A program made the translations under genes and the position numbers. Of a stretch of DNA of 64,000 nucleotides, positions 37,026 to 50,181 are shown piece by piece. The notes below the pieces were generated by a model. It was given only the letters and a program-made list of their open reading frames with translations, did not search any database and was not told the origin of the DNA. The DNA lies in the NCBI GenBank assembly GCA_020650975.1, contig JAIPMN010001747.1, forward strand, positions 2,723 to 66,722. Reading direction: 5' to 3'. The stretch is from Apostichopus californicus. Taxonomy: Eukaryota; Echinodermata; Holothuroidea; Aspidochirotida; Stichopodidae. The first letter of the stretch is position 1. Every line of letters starts with the position of its first letter.

Positions 37026-40000
37026 TTGACTAAAGACATCCTTTAATGTCCATAACAACTCAATGCCGATAGTTATGTCCGAAGTAGGCTGTAGAGGCTT
37101 AGTACATCCGCTATACAATTTTGATCGGTGTAAATGTTAATGTTGATAATTGCTTTTGATAAGTATGAACAGACATCCATTTCAAGCAATTATTCCCCAC
37201 AACATTTTAAGGTAGTAATTTTTACATTTAGACACTATTGTAAAAAAAAATGTAAAAAATGTTTGAAAATACTTGACATTAAGCACATTCCTTAGCATAC
37301 TGAAGGTTTGTAAAAGTGATATTATTTGCATCCCAAACCAACAAAGGAATTTATAGAGATACTTTCTACTTCTCATTCCTGAAAAAAATATGGGAGTGAA
37401 AATTTTGTGATTGTTTACAGTCTTTTAAAGTTTAATTCAATTCCCAATTGCATGGCAGTGAGCTGAAATTGTTGGTTGAACCAGTTTTTTATTCCCATTC
37501 CCGAATTTAATATCACCAAATGGATGTTATTAGGATTATAATCTGCTTACATTTCGACCAAATGGAGGATATTTTTTCATTTCCATAGGGAATCCTCAAT
37601 CCTCCTTGGCTCTTTTCCCCTGCACAGGAGTAAATTGTTACTGTGACATGTTGCAGAAGTAGAAAGGAAGAGGCTTAGAGTGATCTTAAAGTAATCTTGG
37701 AAGTTTACAAAGTTTTGTCTAATCTAGCTGAGCTGTCGTTATTCAGTTTTGCAAATCTTGCTATTTCAGTTATTTAGAGGAGTGGTGTTACTGGGCTCTA
37801 CTGTTGGTAACAAATTATTCTTTGTACTTTAAAGTAACCTGGTGGAAATGGGCAGGGGAGGCCCATGATACTTGTAACTATAAAACTGGGTTAATATGCA
37901 GGAAACAATTTTAAGTTTCAAATTTTCTTATAGTTGTTTTGAAGGCTCTGCATGCATTTTGTCTCAAACACACAATGGTATGCATCTTTGTACTTGTATA
38001 GCAATTACCCCCCCATCTTGGATAGCATTATGCGATACAACAACGATTGATTGTTCCCATTATGTCCATGTTAATGAGTGGGGTGTTCTACAATGAAATA
38101 ATTGGAAGATTTACCAGAAAAGCAGTGTAGAATTTGTTTCAATCACATTTATTCTTTAAAGTTTCCCTCTATCATAAAACGGACCACAGAAAAGTAAGAA
38201 ATACTAGAACAGCTATTGAGGTTAGGATACATATCTTCTTTATAGATTCTGACCCTGATCACAATCAAAACTGCAGTATGAAATGTTTCCCAAAAGATAA
38301 CGATTACGGGATCGAAGAACTCAGTATGTACAGACTCCGAATGTGTGATCTGATTAATTCACTTTGGCTTCGGCTTTGAATACATCGTTTCTGTACGTTG
38401 CTGTTTTGGACGAATCTAATTGTAATAGGAATTACCGCCACTTTGCGATCTGTGCTATAGTCTTTGCCGACTTAGCAATCCACGGCGCCCCCTGCCCCCC
38501 CCCCCCTCAAAATTTGCAAGGTCTGTGAGAGTTACTCCATAGTTTTCCCTTTCAGGGAAACCAAACATGAGATGACATATGATGGAGTTAAGTCCTAACC
38601 AAGCTGTAGGTTTTCAATGCTTGCTCTATAAATACTGATCTGTAAATGTTGATTTATGAGAAGAGAAGACCGTTGTGATCTTTTGTACATCACAGTAAAT
38701 CAAGCTTGTTAGATCCAGGTAACGTTGTTGTACCTTTGTCATGGGAAGGCGGTTTCTAACCTCTGTGTGGGATAATTCAGAGAACCAATAAGTCTCGTCT
38801 TTCCACGCACCATAACAATTGTAGACAGGACTTTGAAACTGTTCCAAGAACCAGGTGCTTTATTTGCCTCTGGCGCTCCAATATAAACATTAATGTGCTT
38901 TTGTTGTATGACAGGGGGCTACCAGGTGGGTTGCTGGCGGGTATTAAAGTTAAAGGAGTCTTCTTGCCCTCTTGATGGTGCATACAGCTATTCAAATCAA
39001 GAACAGATTGGGATTCAAAGTTTGTAGAGTAACTTTCAGATCTATGACCTCTCTAACTGCTCTCTAGGTTTTACATTTTATATACAAATTACTGCTGTGT
39101 ACCCACCCCCCCCCCCCACCCCAACCCCCGATTTTGCAATTGTGTATGATGGGGGGATGGGAGGTATTTCCTTTCAAAAAAATTCTCCGGCCTTACACAA
39201 ATGCCCCCAACTTCATTCCACCGTTGAAAGAAGATCCCGCTACAGAACATTTGCAAAACAATAAAAATGCCTAAACCTATAGGCAACAACACAGTTTGTG
39301 TGATTTGTAGTGAGTAGGTTGCCTTGGTTCCTTTTCCTTACCCCAGTTTACCCCCGACCCACATCTTCAGAGCGATATTGCCGAGTGTAGCCTCATCTCA
39401 GATGTCTCTTGCTGTGGCACCAGCTCTTCTTTCAGCTTGTTTGGCAATGCGAGATACTTTGATCTTTAATATTCTTGGCAATGGGTTTGTCACTTCAGAT
39501 GAAATGTTCAAAATGGTTTGGTTGTCTGGAGGCACCATTACTTCTCTTTAAGTAAAGCTGTAAAAACATCTTGCCAGTCTGTGGAGGATAGTTTGGAAAG
39601 TAAGTAGATGTTGTATCCAAATCTCACAGCATGTGGAACCCTGTGGAAACAGGAAATAGAAACTTGAAACATTCCTAGTTGGTTTGGTAGTGGGGGGGGG
39701 GGGGAGGCTGAAGGAGAGAGAAAGATAGCAATACAGAGACAGGATTTACCAAGAGAACACAGAGTAACAGACACAATCAGATCTTCTTCATAAGAGCTGT
39801 ATATAGTGCATTTGCTTGTTACCGTCATGTATTTTTCTCAAATATGCTAGGAAGTCCAATAATGGTCATCCATAATCAGATTATAATATTGATTTGAAAC
39901 CACTGTCAAGGCAGTTTATACTCTCTGAGAAATTTATGCAAAGTGTAAGTACTGATTGTGTTGCCTGAATATTCATCTGGTGATATTTCAAGAAGGAGGC

Positions 40001-40889
40001 CTATAGTTAGGGGGCACTGATCAGTGACATACCATACACAGGGCTGTATGCTGCTGTACAGAGTCCCACATATGCTTTATGAAAGTCTCTAATAGGACAG
40101 AGGTTACATACATTGGCATTATGAATATTGGACTTAAAGGTAGCGGTCTCCCCTCAAACCTCACTTTGTGTAAGTCTGCTGTAAATAGTAAATTGTGTTT
40201 GATCACTGGAGTGTTGATAGAACCTTCCCAGGGGTAAGGAGATCTTTCTTTTGAAGTTAGGATTCAGTATACATAAGGAATAAGTAAACTAGCACAGTCA
40301 ATGCTGATCAATAATAGACAATCTTCGATAAGATCTCGGTAAACTTAGATCCAGGAAACGAAGTATAATAAACTAGGTAATTGCTTCGTAGACCGTATGA
40401 GTTATTGTTCAGTTATTGCATACAAAGGGCATTCTAGACGTAGAGGTTGTTATTGGATCATATTGAATAAATTTACCCACACTTTCAAAGTGGATAGGAC
40501 TTGTTATAAAACAATGACATGGAGGCAGTATATGGAGGCTGGAAGGGGTACTTTGGTTAATTGTTTGACCCCAAGGTCAGTAGCAGATCTGATTTGTCTA
40601 TTAAGTTTTGTCCCCCAATTGAAGGCAAGAGAGGTGTAGATGAAAGAGTTAAAGATATCTAAAATGCTATAATCGTAATATAAAACAAAGCAAATGGCAT
40701 TGCATTTAGTTATATGGTTTTTATCCTCTTTTCCTTCATAATTTGCAAATATTCAGAATATAAGAATGTTAAGAATTTGATTCAAATCTATTCAACAGTG
40801 ATGTGGTATATAGTAAAATTTCTATCATTGCAATCTGTCCTGGTTAGCAAAATATGATTTAGGTTCAATTGGAGACATACCCCATACAG

Positions 40890-41100
40890 CCACCCAGGTG
40901 TATAAATGAGGACTTTACGAGGTAACTTGTAAATATAGTTGTGTGTGCGCTGGTTTGTGGCTGCATCCTATGGGAAGTCCCCCGGGGGACACGTAGATGT
41001 GATGCACTGTAGTGCTCCAGCAGGGATTGTTTGAATTGTGCACACTTTGGTGTGTGATTGTAACAAGTTACCAGTGATCCAGGGGTTTAGTTGTTGTAAA
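40890..41100. repeat. Candidate dispersed repeat with terminal inverted motif and central palindrome
   Basis: GGTAACTTGT at 40921-40930 is the exact reverse complement of 41063-41072, and GTCCCCCGGGGGAC at 40977-40990 is a perfect 14-base palindrome. The left part (CACCCAGGTGTATAAATGAG) is reminiscent of retroposon sequences in marine invertebrates, from memory only. Only one copy is present in the window, so repeat status is unproven. Confidence 0.35.
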
Positions 41101-43039
41101 GTAGTGTGAGAGGGCCTTCGCCTCAGAACAAGACTGTAAACCTTCCAACTTTAACTTTATAAAAAGCTGCTTTAGACTCTCTTAGTGTACACAGATCATT
41201 CCATCTCCGTTTTGGCCTCTCTCAAAAATTCTGTATAACCTTTAACGAAATCTTGGACTGCATGCAAGGAGGTTAAAACGCAACTGGAAAGGTGGTTTAG
41301 GTATAAAGCTGCACTTAGTTTAACAAAACCTCAGAACTTTGCTGTTGGAAATCACTGCTTGGGGTCTGAGATGGCCTCAACTTTTCCCCAGAACAACCAT
41401 GCAGTTGACCCAAACAATAAATTGTAAATGTGGTCCCCCCAACAATTGTCAATGACAAGTCAAAATAAATACCAAATATTGGAATTTGGTAATGTCAGTT
41501 TGTGTAACAGTGAACCTGAAATTTTACCATTCCTAGGGGTGTTTGATATTTGTACACCCTGGGAATCTCTTGTACTTTTGCAATTTATGAGCAGTTAAGA
41601 GGACTTCCTCTGGACCATAGAGGAGGCCCTATCGTGTGTGTCCAGGAAGGGCAGGTGTGGAACCTCAGATGGCCCCACAGCTGACCTGCTAATAGGGTGG
41701 TTCAAGATTTTTGCTTCAAATTTCATGTCCAAGAGAGAAATCCACCCTGCACTATTGCAGTTATGGAGAATCGGACATGACACTGATCTTTTTACTCAGA
41801 ACAGATAAGCTGGAAATAACTACAAAATAAAGACTGTTCTGGCACTAAAAACTTCCCAGTTCTCACATGAATGTTTTACTTGGTGGTAGAAGGACACATG
41901 GCTTTAACAAAAGAGCTAACATTCCCCAGATTCCAAAAAGGCTGAGAAGTACAGCCCTATTTTCAAAGCAGTAAATATTAATGTCAAAAACGTTCCTATG
42001 GATTCCGGATTATGTGGTAAGTTTCCAACATCACCGATGCTTGAGCAAAAGTGTCAAGGGTCCGTAGATAGAAGGGATACAAATAAACCAGTTGTTATGG
42101 TATCGTCATGAAAGGATGATAATATTCTTGTGACTTTTAAGCTTTCTCTTTTCCCCCAAAAAACATTCAGAATTTTTCAAATATTAAGTTGTTATCGTAA
42201 TGGCTAATACCCTTTTTTCTCCTGCCCACACAGGGAGCAATCCTGTCTTAAAATACATTGATTTGTGTGCAATCAGGTACATGTGAAGACAAAAAGATAG
42301 AGACCTCAATCACCCACCCATGTGGGTACCTTCTCTGAGCAAATTAAAATCTTCATCTGTGAAGGAAGGCTGGCGTAACGTGATCGTTACATAATTGAAA
42401 CTCGGCGGAATTTAATTGCGGACAGAATGCATAAACAGGGAACTATTTGCAATGTGATAGGTTTCACCTGGATCGATTCTTGGACAGGGTTAAAATTATG
42501 TAGCTGATATGACTCCCTCGTTAATGTTACTTCCAACGGTGCTGTAATGTTTGTCCCGGGGTTGGACGTTTTAAATCACATTATACACTTAAACATGTGC
42601 AAAGGATGAAAAAGTGGAAAAAAAGGTTGGACACTATACAGAACGATATATATGTATTTTTCTTTTGTTGTGCTGGTGGGGGGGGGGGGTGGGGAAGGAG
42701 GGCAAACTATTTGAATGTTGTGTGAGTCTTGTTTCTCCAATTACAGTGCAACCTGTATATTTGTCCACAGTAATTAATGTTTGTACATTATGAATGAATA
42801 TTTACACACACTCACCCACCTTCATTTATTCTTCTACTACTGTTTGTTACCACTTGCTTGTTTCTTCAAGATCGGTAAAGCCAAGAACTAAGCAACTCCA
42901 CAGGGCTTTTGCAACTTAATTGAATTGTAAATCTAGTCTCCTTTGAGTGCTAAAATGTGATTTTTTTCTTTAACCTCCCCTGGGTGTCGACAATGTGCTC
43001 AGCTAAAGTAATGCACAGGAGTTTTTCTACTCCCCCGAC

Positions 43040-43280
43040 TTGATGCCGGTAGATTAATTTTCAAGAGACTATTGGAAGTTTGTCGACGACGACGACGTTA
43101 AGAACTGCGTCGGGTAGACAGCTTCCTCGGGGCATTAATATATTATCGCTCCTCGTGCCGTAGTTAATGTGTTAATCAGTGTTGGTTACATGGGTGCGTG
43201 TCGTAAGGGGAGCATAGTAGTAATTCCCCTTACTATGTTAATCACCGCTGTGAAATCTAATGACGAAGATTTTTGGTGTG
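43040..43280. other. CpG- and TAAT-rich non-repetitive island (candidate conserved element)
   Basis: This stretch stands out from the surrounding intron: many CpG dinucleotides (a CGACGACGACGACG run at about 43083), several TTAAT/TTAATG cores (43135-43250), and nested inverted motifs (CATAGTA/TACTATG, GTAAGGGGA/TTCCCCTTAC). A similar style of sequence lies at about 42360-42570. A regulatory role is only a guess. Confidence 0.22.
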
Positions 43281-44104
43281 ATGTTGAGGTAATTTTAGCT
43301 CCAATTTTGATTATCCCTCCTTCATCCATACTCGGATTTCTCTAACTCAAAAAAAGAAGAAAAAAAGAAGAAATAGCCACATTTCTGTCTTTGGAAGGAT
43401 TGTAAATGGCTGACGATAACAACATTGATCAATATTACAGTTTGTTGACAAAACTGTCACATGGAAAATGCTTACAGTCACATGAAGTCATGAACTATTA
43501 AGAAAGAGATAAAAATACTTATCTCTCCCAACTTCCCAAACGACATGAAATGATGCGACATCCGTTATTCTAAAAAAAATCTCATTTAAAAGAGTTGTTT
43601 TTAGAAGCTTTGAAGGATTAATAGTTAGTCTTGCAGTTCATAAACTGTTCTGGTAGCAGAACATCTTCTCATTGAAGACTAAGTGAAATGTCATCTAACT
43701 ATGCCATCAAAAATTACTATTTGTAAATATTGCATAGCAAGTAATCCTTTATAAAAATATTTGCTTTATGGTTTCTGGGCTTGCATTTTTGTCTTGGATC
43801 GATATGTCATAAGAAATGTGCATTCTTCCTCAAGAACTAGCGGCTGATCGTGATCACCACTAGCGGTTGATAATGACGTCAAAAAAAAAAAAGGTTTTGC
43901 GTTTGTTGTATTTTCATGTCATCATTTGTCCTCTGCAACCAAAACAAGATAAACTGCTAGAGGAATGATTTCCAGCAGACCATTTTCCAGCTTTATCCTA
44001 GCAAGCTTTTTACGAGCTGTATCATTACTCCTCGCAGAACAGCTGTTATCTCTTTTTGCAGGTGTTAATTACTTTATTGTTTTACCTTTAGATTTCATTT
44101 GGAT

Positions 44105-44250
44105 AAAATAATAATAATATTTGATTTTTATATAGCGCTTTATACCAGCGATAGGTCTCAAAGCGCTTTACAGACGTTATATTACCCCTGGTCAATGACA
44201 ACCTGTCCCAGAGACAATCCCTCCAGTAAGCTATGGAGAATAATAAGTCG
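44105..44250 (-). mobile_element. SINE/LINE 3' end with AAAGCGCT pair and (ATT)n tail
   Basis: On the minus strand: GGGGTAATATAACGTCTGTAA, then AAGCGCTTTGAGACC, GGTATAAAGCGCTATATAAA, and an ATTATTATTATT tail (44109-44120 on the + strand). The paired AGCGCT blocks followed by TATATAAA and an (ATT)n tail form a widespread tail architecture of animal retroposons, from memory. The shorter fragment at 25868-25955 shares it. The head of the element is not recognised. Confidence 0.55.
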
Positions 44251-45740
44251 GCAGTTTTTCATATTTCAGCGGTCGTAGACCGGCATCTTCACAGTACAAT
44301 CTCTGTAATCATATATCTCCATATCCATCCAAATAATACTAAAAGAATGCTTCTTTTCTTCTTGTGTATCGTAATGTGTTCTTTACCGAGAAGATGTGCA
44401 CACAGTATATCGTGTATAATGGGCAATAGAGCCAGCCAAAAATGGTTGTGAGTAGAAAAGATTTGAAATTTAAAAAAAATAGAAATCAAAACAAAATAAC
44501 TGACAGGGATGTTAGGGATCTTAGAGGAAAAAGTACTCATTTCAGTAACAAAAATGTTTATTCTCGTTTTATATGAAGTTTCTTTGACTTGTATGTCAAT
44601 GGAAATGTAAAGTCTGTTTATATTGAAAGAAACGAATCTGTACTGAAGTTTGTGATTGGCCAAATGGTTTTTGAGATTAGGAAGTTTTGAATTTTGCAGT
44701 AGCCTGAAAACTATTTTGTTTACGTTCATCAAACTTATTCAGATTGCGAAAAAATATTAGAGCGTGATTAGGTAGATGATTCGTTGATAACAAACATATA
44801 AAATAAATAAAACAGTATATATATATGGTTTTAGTTTGGATCTAGATAACATGGTATGATTAGATAAGCTTTTATGGGTGATGATATGATAAGTGTGTGA
44901 TAATCATGTGATATCTTATGTGATAAAGAATAGGATGTAAACTTGTCACAACTTACTTGTTAATGACCACTCTTTATTTAAAATTATCAATTTGTATTAT
45001 TCGTGTTGTCCTAGTTATGCCATGGAAACAGTCAAAATAGATTTCAAAGCATGCTGATAAGGAGTGAGGTTTGGTAGCAGTTCAAAATATGGAATGTCTT
45101 CAGCAGTGTTACATATTAAGTAATGGATAGATAATGTAATAGCATGGAAGATATGACCAGTGATAAAGGATTTGTTCAATAAACATGTTACTTTGCAGTA
45201 GAATCAGTAGGAGGTATTAAGGGGTGGGAGCTAGTGCAGGAGAGGTTGGAAGAGATACAAGTCTCCGCTGGGGATGGCAGTTTTGTTGAAACTCTGAACC
45301 AAATGAAAGGTACAATCTAAAGTAATCATGGACAGAAGTACTAGAAAATTAGAAACAAAGTTGAAGAAGCAAAACAATTTAGACCTGAATGCAATATAAA
45401 CCAGAGTTGGCATGTTTCCAGGAATGCATGCCAGCATTGATGACAAGAATGTATTTTTGCACTCATTTATAGCCAAAGATTGTACAGGTTTGTTACACAC
45501 AGTACTGTTTAACTTTTACAGTTTCACAGTTTGGAAGGTTTCTAAATTGGAAGGAACTTGAACTTTTAAATTTACCATGTCACTCTTTTACATGTCTAGA
45601 CTACTACAGTATTCCACTTTCCCACCTACCAGCCTAGCCTATTATCTGGTAACATTTTAGCACTCAGCACCACCCCCCCCCCCCCTCCCAATTAACCCGT
45701 CTCCATAAATTCATTTGAGTTTAACATTATAAGGGACTGG

Positions 45741-45750
45741 NNNNNNNNNN
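45741..45750. other. Assembly gap (10 N) with duplicated flanks
   Basis: Ten Ns separate 45673-45740 from 45751-45816. Both flanks carry the same sequence: a poly-C run, CTCCCAATTAACCC, CTCCATAAATTCATTTGAG, TTTAACAT and GGGACTG, with a few differences. This looks like two alleles or a failed join at the poly-C run rather than a true tandem duplication. Confidence 0.85.
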
Positions 45751-47618
45751 CCCCCCCCCCCTCCCAATTAACCCTTCTCCATAAATTCATTTGAGTTTAA
45801 CATAATTAGGGACTGTCAAATTGAGAAGGTGAAACAGAACCTTTTTGCAACGCATGTGCAGAAAAAAACAATAACGATAATATAGCAAAATGAAGCAATT
45901 CTGCGCACCTGGACACAATAGTACCTAGGTCAAGATTCTGACACATACTGGCAAAAAGTAACAAATAGGGGTGGGAGGAAAGGGGGGGGGAAAGAACATG
46001 ATGGCATTTCTTCCAGTGTGGTTGCAATCTTTCGAAACAGGTTATACTTAAAGACTGGGAGTGTTTGATATTACTAAACCAGAGCATTGGCACAAACCCG
46101 TGAACTGTGAGCGGTGGTAAGATTTAAGTGCTCAGGGAGGAAATTGAAGATGAAACCTGAAGAATTAATCAATTTCTCTTTACAATCTTATATCTCATAA
46201 AAGTTTACCGGCGAAGGAATAAAATACTGTAGCAGAATATTGAATTTGTGAGTGCTTCGGTCAATAGAAGGAGTGTTTGTTGTTGGATGTCGTTGCACTG
46301 TGTTTCTGTTTGAGGTCGTCGAGTTCATTGGTTTGAGGAATGAAGGGGTTATTATTCCCTTTGTGCTACAGTTCATTCCGAGCAGGCTGTACGGAGCTGT
46401 GTATATTTCTGATTGTTTGCTTACCAACCTGTCCTATACTATCGTACTCCATGTTCCGAAATCTTGCTTCCGATAGTATCCTTTAACCACCACAATTGCA
46501 CAGGTGCTTGCGATGGCTACAGATCTGTGTTAACATTACATTAAACAAGCTGAGACATTTCAGGTGGGTGGGTATCTTGAGGAGAGAAACCTGTCATATT
46601 GTAGATGGAAGAGGGTGTGTAGGGGGTCATAGGTCGCACATTAAGATTAAAGATGGGGGTACAGTACGTGTTAAAAGATTACCAAAAAGGGATGCCAATA
46701 TCAATATTGTCATGGGAAAAATTAGTATGGATTTATGATACTAATAAATAACAAATCCAGGTTGTTTTATTTCATTCAAGATCATGAATATTCACCTCTT
46801 TACCTTCTCATTTTATCAAAAAAAGTGTAAAAGCAGGATTTTGAATCTACACTTTCTATTACAAAAATAACCTGAAGTAACATAATTCAATTTTCAATCT
46901 AGACCCAGTGGAATCAAGTTAACCTGTTTTCCCTTTTCTTCCTGTCTCCATGAGTAATTGTAATCAACCTTACCTACTTTTAGTGGTATGTTCCCCTCCC
47001 CAACCTATCCCCCCCCCCCCATTCCTCTGGGAATCTGTAGTATACAGTTAAAAGCTTAGTTGCAACTATCTACAATTTGCTTTATAGCTTTAAAATTATT
47101 GTTCCTTCAAATTCAATCTTTCTCTCACATCTGAGAGGAAAAACAAATCTTAAATCTGATAGTAGTTATTTCCCTCCCTCCCTCCCTCTCTCTGCCCAAG
47201 GTCAATCTTTTGTTTATTATCTATTAATCAACAGAGTCACCTACATTCCTGAGACTGGTTTAAAAATATTTTTATTAGACTATCCCTTCCTACAGCCTAT
47301 GTGTCCTCCCCTTTTGACCTTTTGACCTTTTAACACCACCCACCCACCCACTTTTTTTTGGATTTGCCCAAGTTCAACTTCAGCAGTCCTGGAGATTAGG
47401 AGGCTCCCCAGCCAATCTAAATTGTTGGTTTGTAAAGTTTGTCTTAGGGGTCAGTGCTATTGATGTGAGGTCAGGAAGATTCTAAAAAGAATTACAATAC
47501 ATCAGGGATGGAGACAGCTTTTTAGGTGAAATTTCAGTTTTCTGTGACAGTTGTCATTGTTAGTTTCCATAAACCAGTAACAGTATATTTACCTTATGAA
47601 AGAAGGATGTGTCTGTAT

Positions 47619-47642
47619 GTCTGTCTGTCTGTCTGTCTGTCT
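47619..47642. repeat. (GTCT)6 microsatellite
   Basis: Six perfect tetranucleotide units, preceded by an imperfect one (GTCTGTAT). Confidence 0.9.
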
Positions 47643-47969
47643 TTACAATTTCATCAACTAGTTTCACTAGAAAGTATTTTTAAGTATTAGTAAACCTTTT
47701 TTGTTGTTGAAGATTTTGATATTCAATTGTTTTGATCAATTTCCTTGATGCTTTGGAGATAATAAGATACCATACAATATAATAGGTCATTAGAGTAACT
47801 AAGGCAAGTTCTGTATTTCAAAACTTGAAGAAAAAAAATTTAAAAACGTCTACTCTACTTGTCTACGCATGTGACTGATAGTAAAAAAAGTGAAAAGTGT
47901 CTGGGTTCCCAATACAAATAAATATTTGTTAATCTTGCATCTACGATCATTCACTTGGGTGCCTTAGAT

Positions 47970-48145
47970 TTACTGTGCGCCTCGCTTACCTGTCTCCCCA
48001 CGACCTTAGCACTCTCGGCAATATAGGGTGGGCGCACAGTGTTGAAAGGTTACCCAGTCCATTCTAGGCACGGTAGAACGAGAGTGCTGATGTTATGAGG
48101 AGACAGGTAAGCTCGTCCCTTGTAAATATCCAGCCCAGTAAGATT
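47970..48145. mobile_element. Foldback MITE-like element, copy 2 (internally deleted)
   Basis: Arms 47984-48017 and 48079-48112 pair over 34 bases with five mismatches and share the ends GCTTACCTGTCTCC and GGAGACAGGTAAGC with the copy at 18757-18943. The right arm continues inward (GGTTACCCAGTCCATTCTAG, CACGGTAGAA) as in copy 1, but the matching inner left arm of about 30 bases is missing, so this copy is internally deleted. The loop keeps GCACAGTGTT in common. Outer flanks also match (TTGTAAATAT ... CCAGTAAG). Arm divergence is higher than in copy 1, suggesting an older insertion. Confidence 0.8.
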
Positions 48146-50181
48146 TGGAGTATCAACTGCAATCGCATTGTGAGAAATATAACTTGGCAAGTTTGGAGGG
48201 AAAATATGTTCGTCAAATGCAAAAACCGGTCCAATTTTTACCTGAAACGCAAGAAAACACAACTTCTTAAAGTCAAGTGCACCCGGAAATTTCAGATTCA
48301 TAGTCTCTCAAGAGTTGGTTAAAAACGTCAGAGCAGTGTTGCTGTTTGTGTATTGTTCATGGTCTGTGTACATATGTGATTAGAATTAATTATTCCAGTG
48401 TGTGAATACTTCACTATTACAAAGCTGATTGAATTTCCCACTTGATATAATCATGAGAAAATACAAGAAAAAGAAAAGAAATTTCTGAAAATACAATGTA
48501 AAGAATGTTCCTTTGGATTTGCATACTGTATGCTAAATATGATAACCCATTGAATTGAATCATCACGGACATTTTTCATTTGTTATCAATCTTTTATTAG
48601 AGTTAATTAACATTTGCTTAGGGACATGAATTATAAGAGTTTGTAATCAAGCTTGGAAAGAAATTCTAACTGAGTGAGCTGAATAAGCAGCACTTTGGCG
48701 CTAGAATTTAATTAAAAAATCTGATTGTGTTTGGTTTCACAAAATATGTGAATTGCATATGTAGCTGCTTCAAGGCTGATTATTACAATATATAAATAAC
48801 AAAATCATTTGGATCTTTTGAATCTAAAGTTCTCTCCCACCCCAACAATTGGAAGGAGATGCACCCAGAATTGGCCCCACCACCACCCTTGTCCCCCTCC
48901 CTCTCTCTCACTAGCTAGCCTTCAGTTATATATGATCAGGGCAGATTCATTTTCAAATTCTGAATTTCTTGTATAAAATCGACAACCTGTTGTTGGTAAA
49001 ACGGATGGGAAATTCAGTGCATATTCAGCAACGTTTTTGTAGCTACTTACAAAGAGAAACAGAAAAAAGAAGAAAGGAATAAAATAACAAAAAGCTGTAG
49101 AACAATGCCTGGCCACTGTTGAGGCAGGAAGGAAGAAAACAAACCATTTCAGGAGGGGTGGGGGGGGGGGTGGGGCGGGAAACAAGGAGTAAAACAATAG
49201 TGATTGTATTCAATATTTTTCACAGGTAGAAGAATATCAGGAAACCATTTTGTTTTTCAGTTTATTGGTCTCGTCAGCTTGGTTTCATTTTAGCCTCTTC
49301 CCGAATAATATACACATGCTGTAAATGCGGTCTTTCAGGGAAAAAATATCATGATGCTATTTGCTCGAAATCAACGTCCGACTACATTTTTCTCCCACAG
49401 TTGTTCAATATTGTTTATTCTCTTTTGTATGTAAATGAGAACTTTGCACCAGTTGGCACTAATGAATAGTATAGATATAAACAGCTGGGGATGGATCGTC
49501 AAACAGTGACTAATTTGGTTTTTAATCAATCATTCACCTTCTGATTTGTTTTAGCAGTGAAAATACGTTATATCCTGCTTACAACAGTCCAAACGGGTTC
49601 GCCCTGGGTCCCCCAAAAGTTTTGAATGTTAGGATTAAAGAGAACATCTTGTGTGACCCAGTTTTAAGGACATTAAATGTGAGAAACATTTGAAACATGG
49701 TAAAGCAGCTTTTTGAGTTGTGTTTGATCCATTTTTCACTGTTACGTGATACTAACCACCCATGTGGCTTACACAATGTTTTTCGTTAACGAGACTTAGT
49801 CAGGTTCCATTTCAAAGAGTGAAGTAAAAGCTATACAATTCTGAAGGTTTTGATTTTCATTTTAAATATGTGATAAAAAGTGTTAATTATGAAAAAAGAA
49901 AAGCGTCTGGGAATCAAGTGGAATCAAGAATTTTCTTGTGTTATTATTATATTGATGAAAAGTCTACTCTTCATTTGGGCAAATTATGACATCTGGTTTT
50001 GAACAATCGTTTGTTATTTCATTCAAGATGGTGATTAATTAAAAGCTGCTTTTATTAGTGTTTTTAATTTTGTCTGAAGATTAATTGAATTGATCTCATT
50101 AGTATAGACTCTGCAAAGTCAGCAAATTGTTTATTTCACCAAAGTGATAAGTTTCTTTTTTCCTTTTCTTTTCTCTCTCAG

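Larger units (their letters stand above)
28304..50181 (+). other. Intron 2 of the FAT1-like gene (21.9 kb, phase 1)
   Basis: Donor GTAAGT at 28304, acceptor TTCTCTCTCAG ending at 50181. Contents: an orphan minus-strand reading frame (28573-28870), a SINE with an (ATGT)n end (30083-30391), a hairpin element with target duplications (33244-33416), a ~105-bp tandem repeat (36716-37025), a possible dispersed repeat (40890-41100), a SINE-tail fragment (44105-44250), an assembly gap (45741-45750), a (TCTG)6 tract and the second foldback copy (47970-48145). The intervals 30400-33240, 33420-36710, 37030-40850, 41110-44100, 46100-47600 and 48150-50150 hold no gene I can recognise, only scattered G- or C-runs. 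The longest reading frames (29267-29758 plus, 44289-44732 minus) lack domain signatures. Confidence 0.9.

Noticed and set aside
36713-37029. Overlapping open frames through the ~105-bp tandem repeat
   Set aside because: Openness is inherited from the repeat unit; the two frames cannot both be coding and neither resembles a known protein.
44289-44732. 147-codon minus-strand reading frame
   Set aside because: It overlaps a retroposon tail, is hydrophobic and low in complexity, and matches no family I know.
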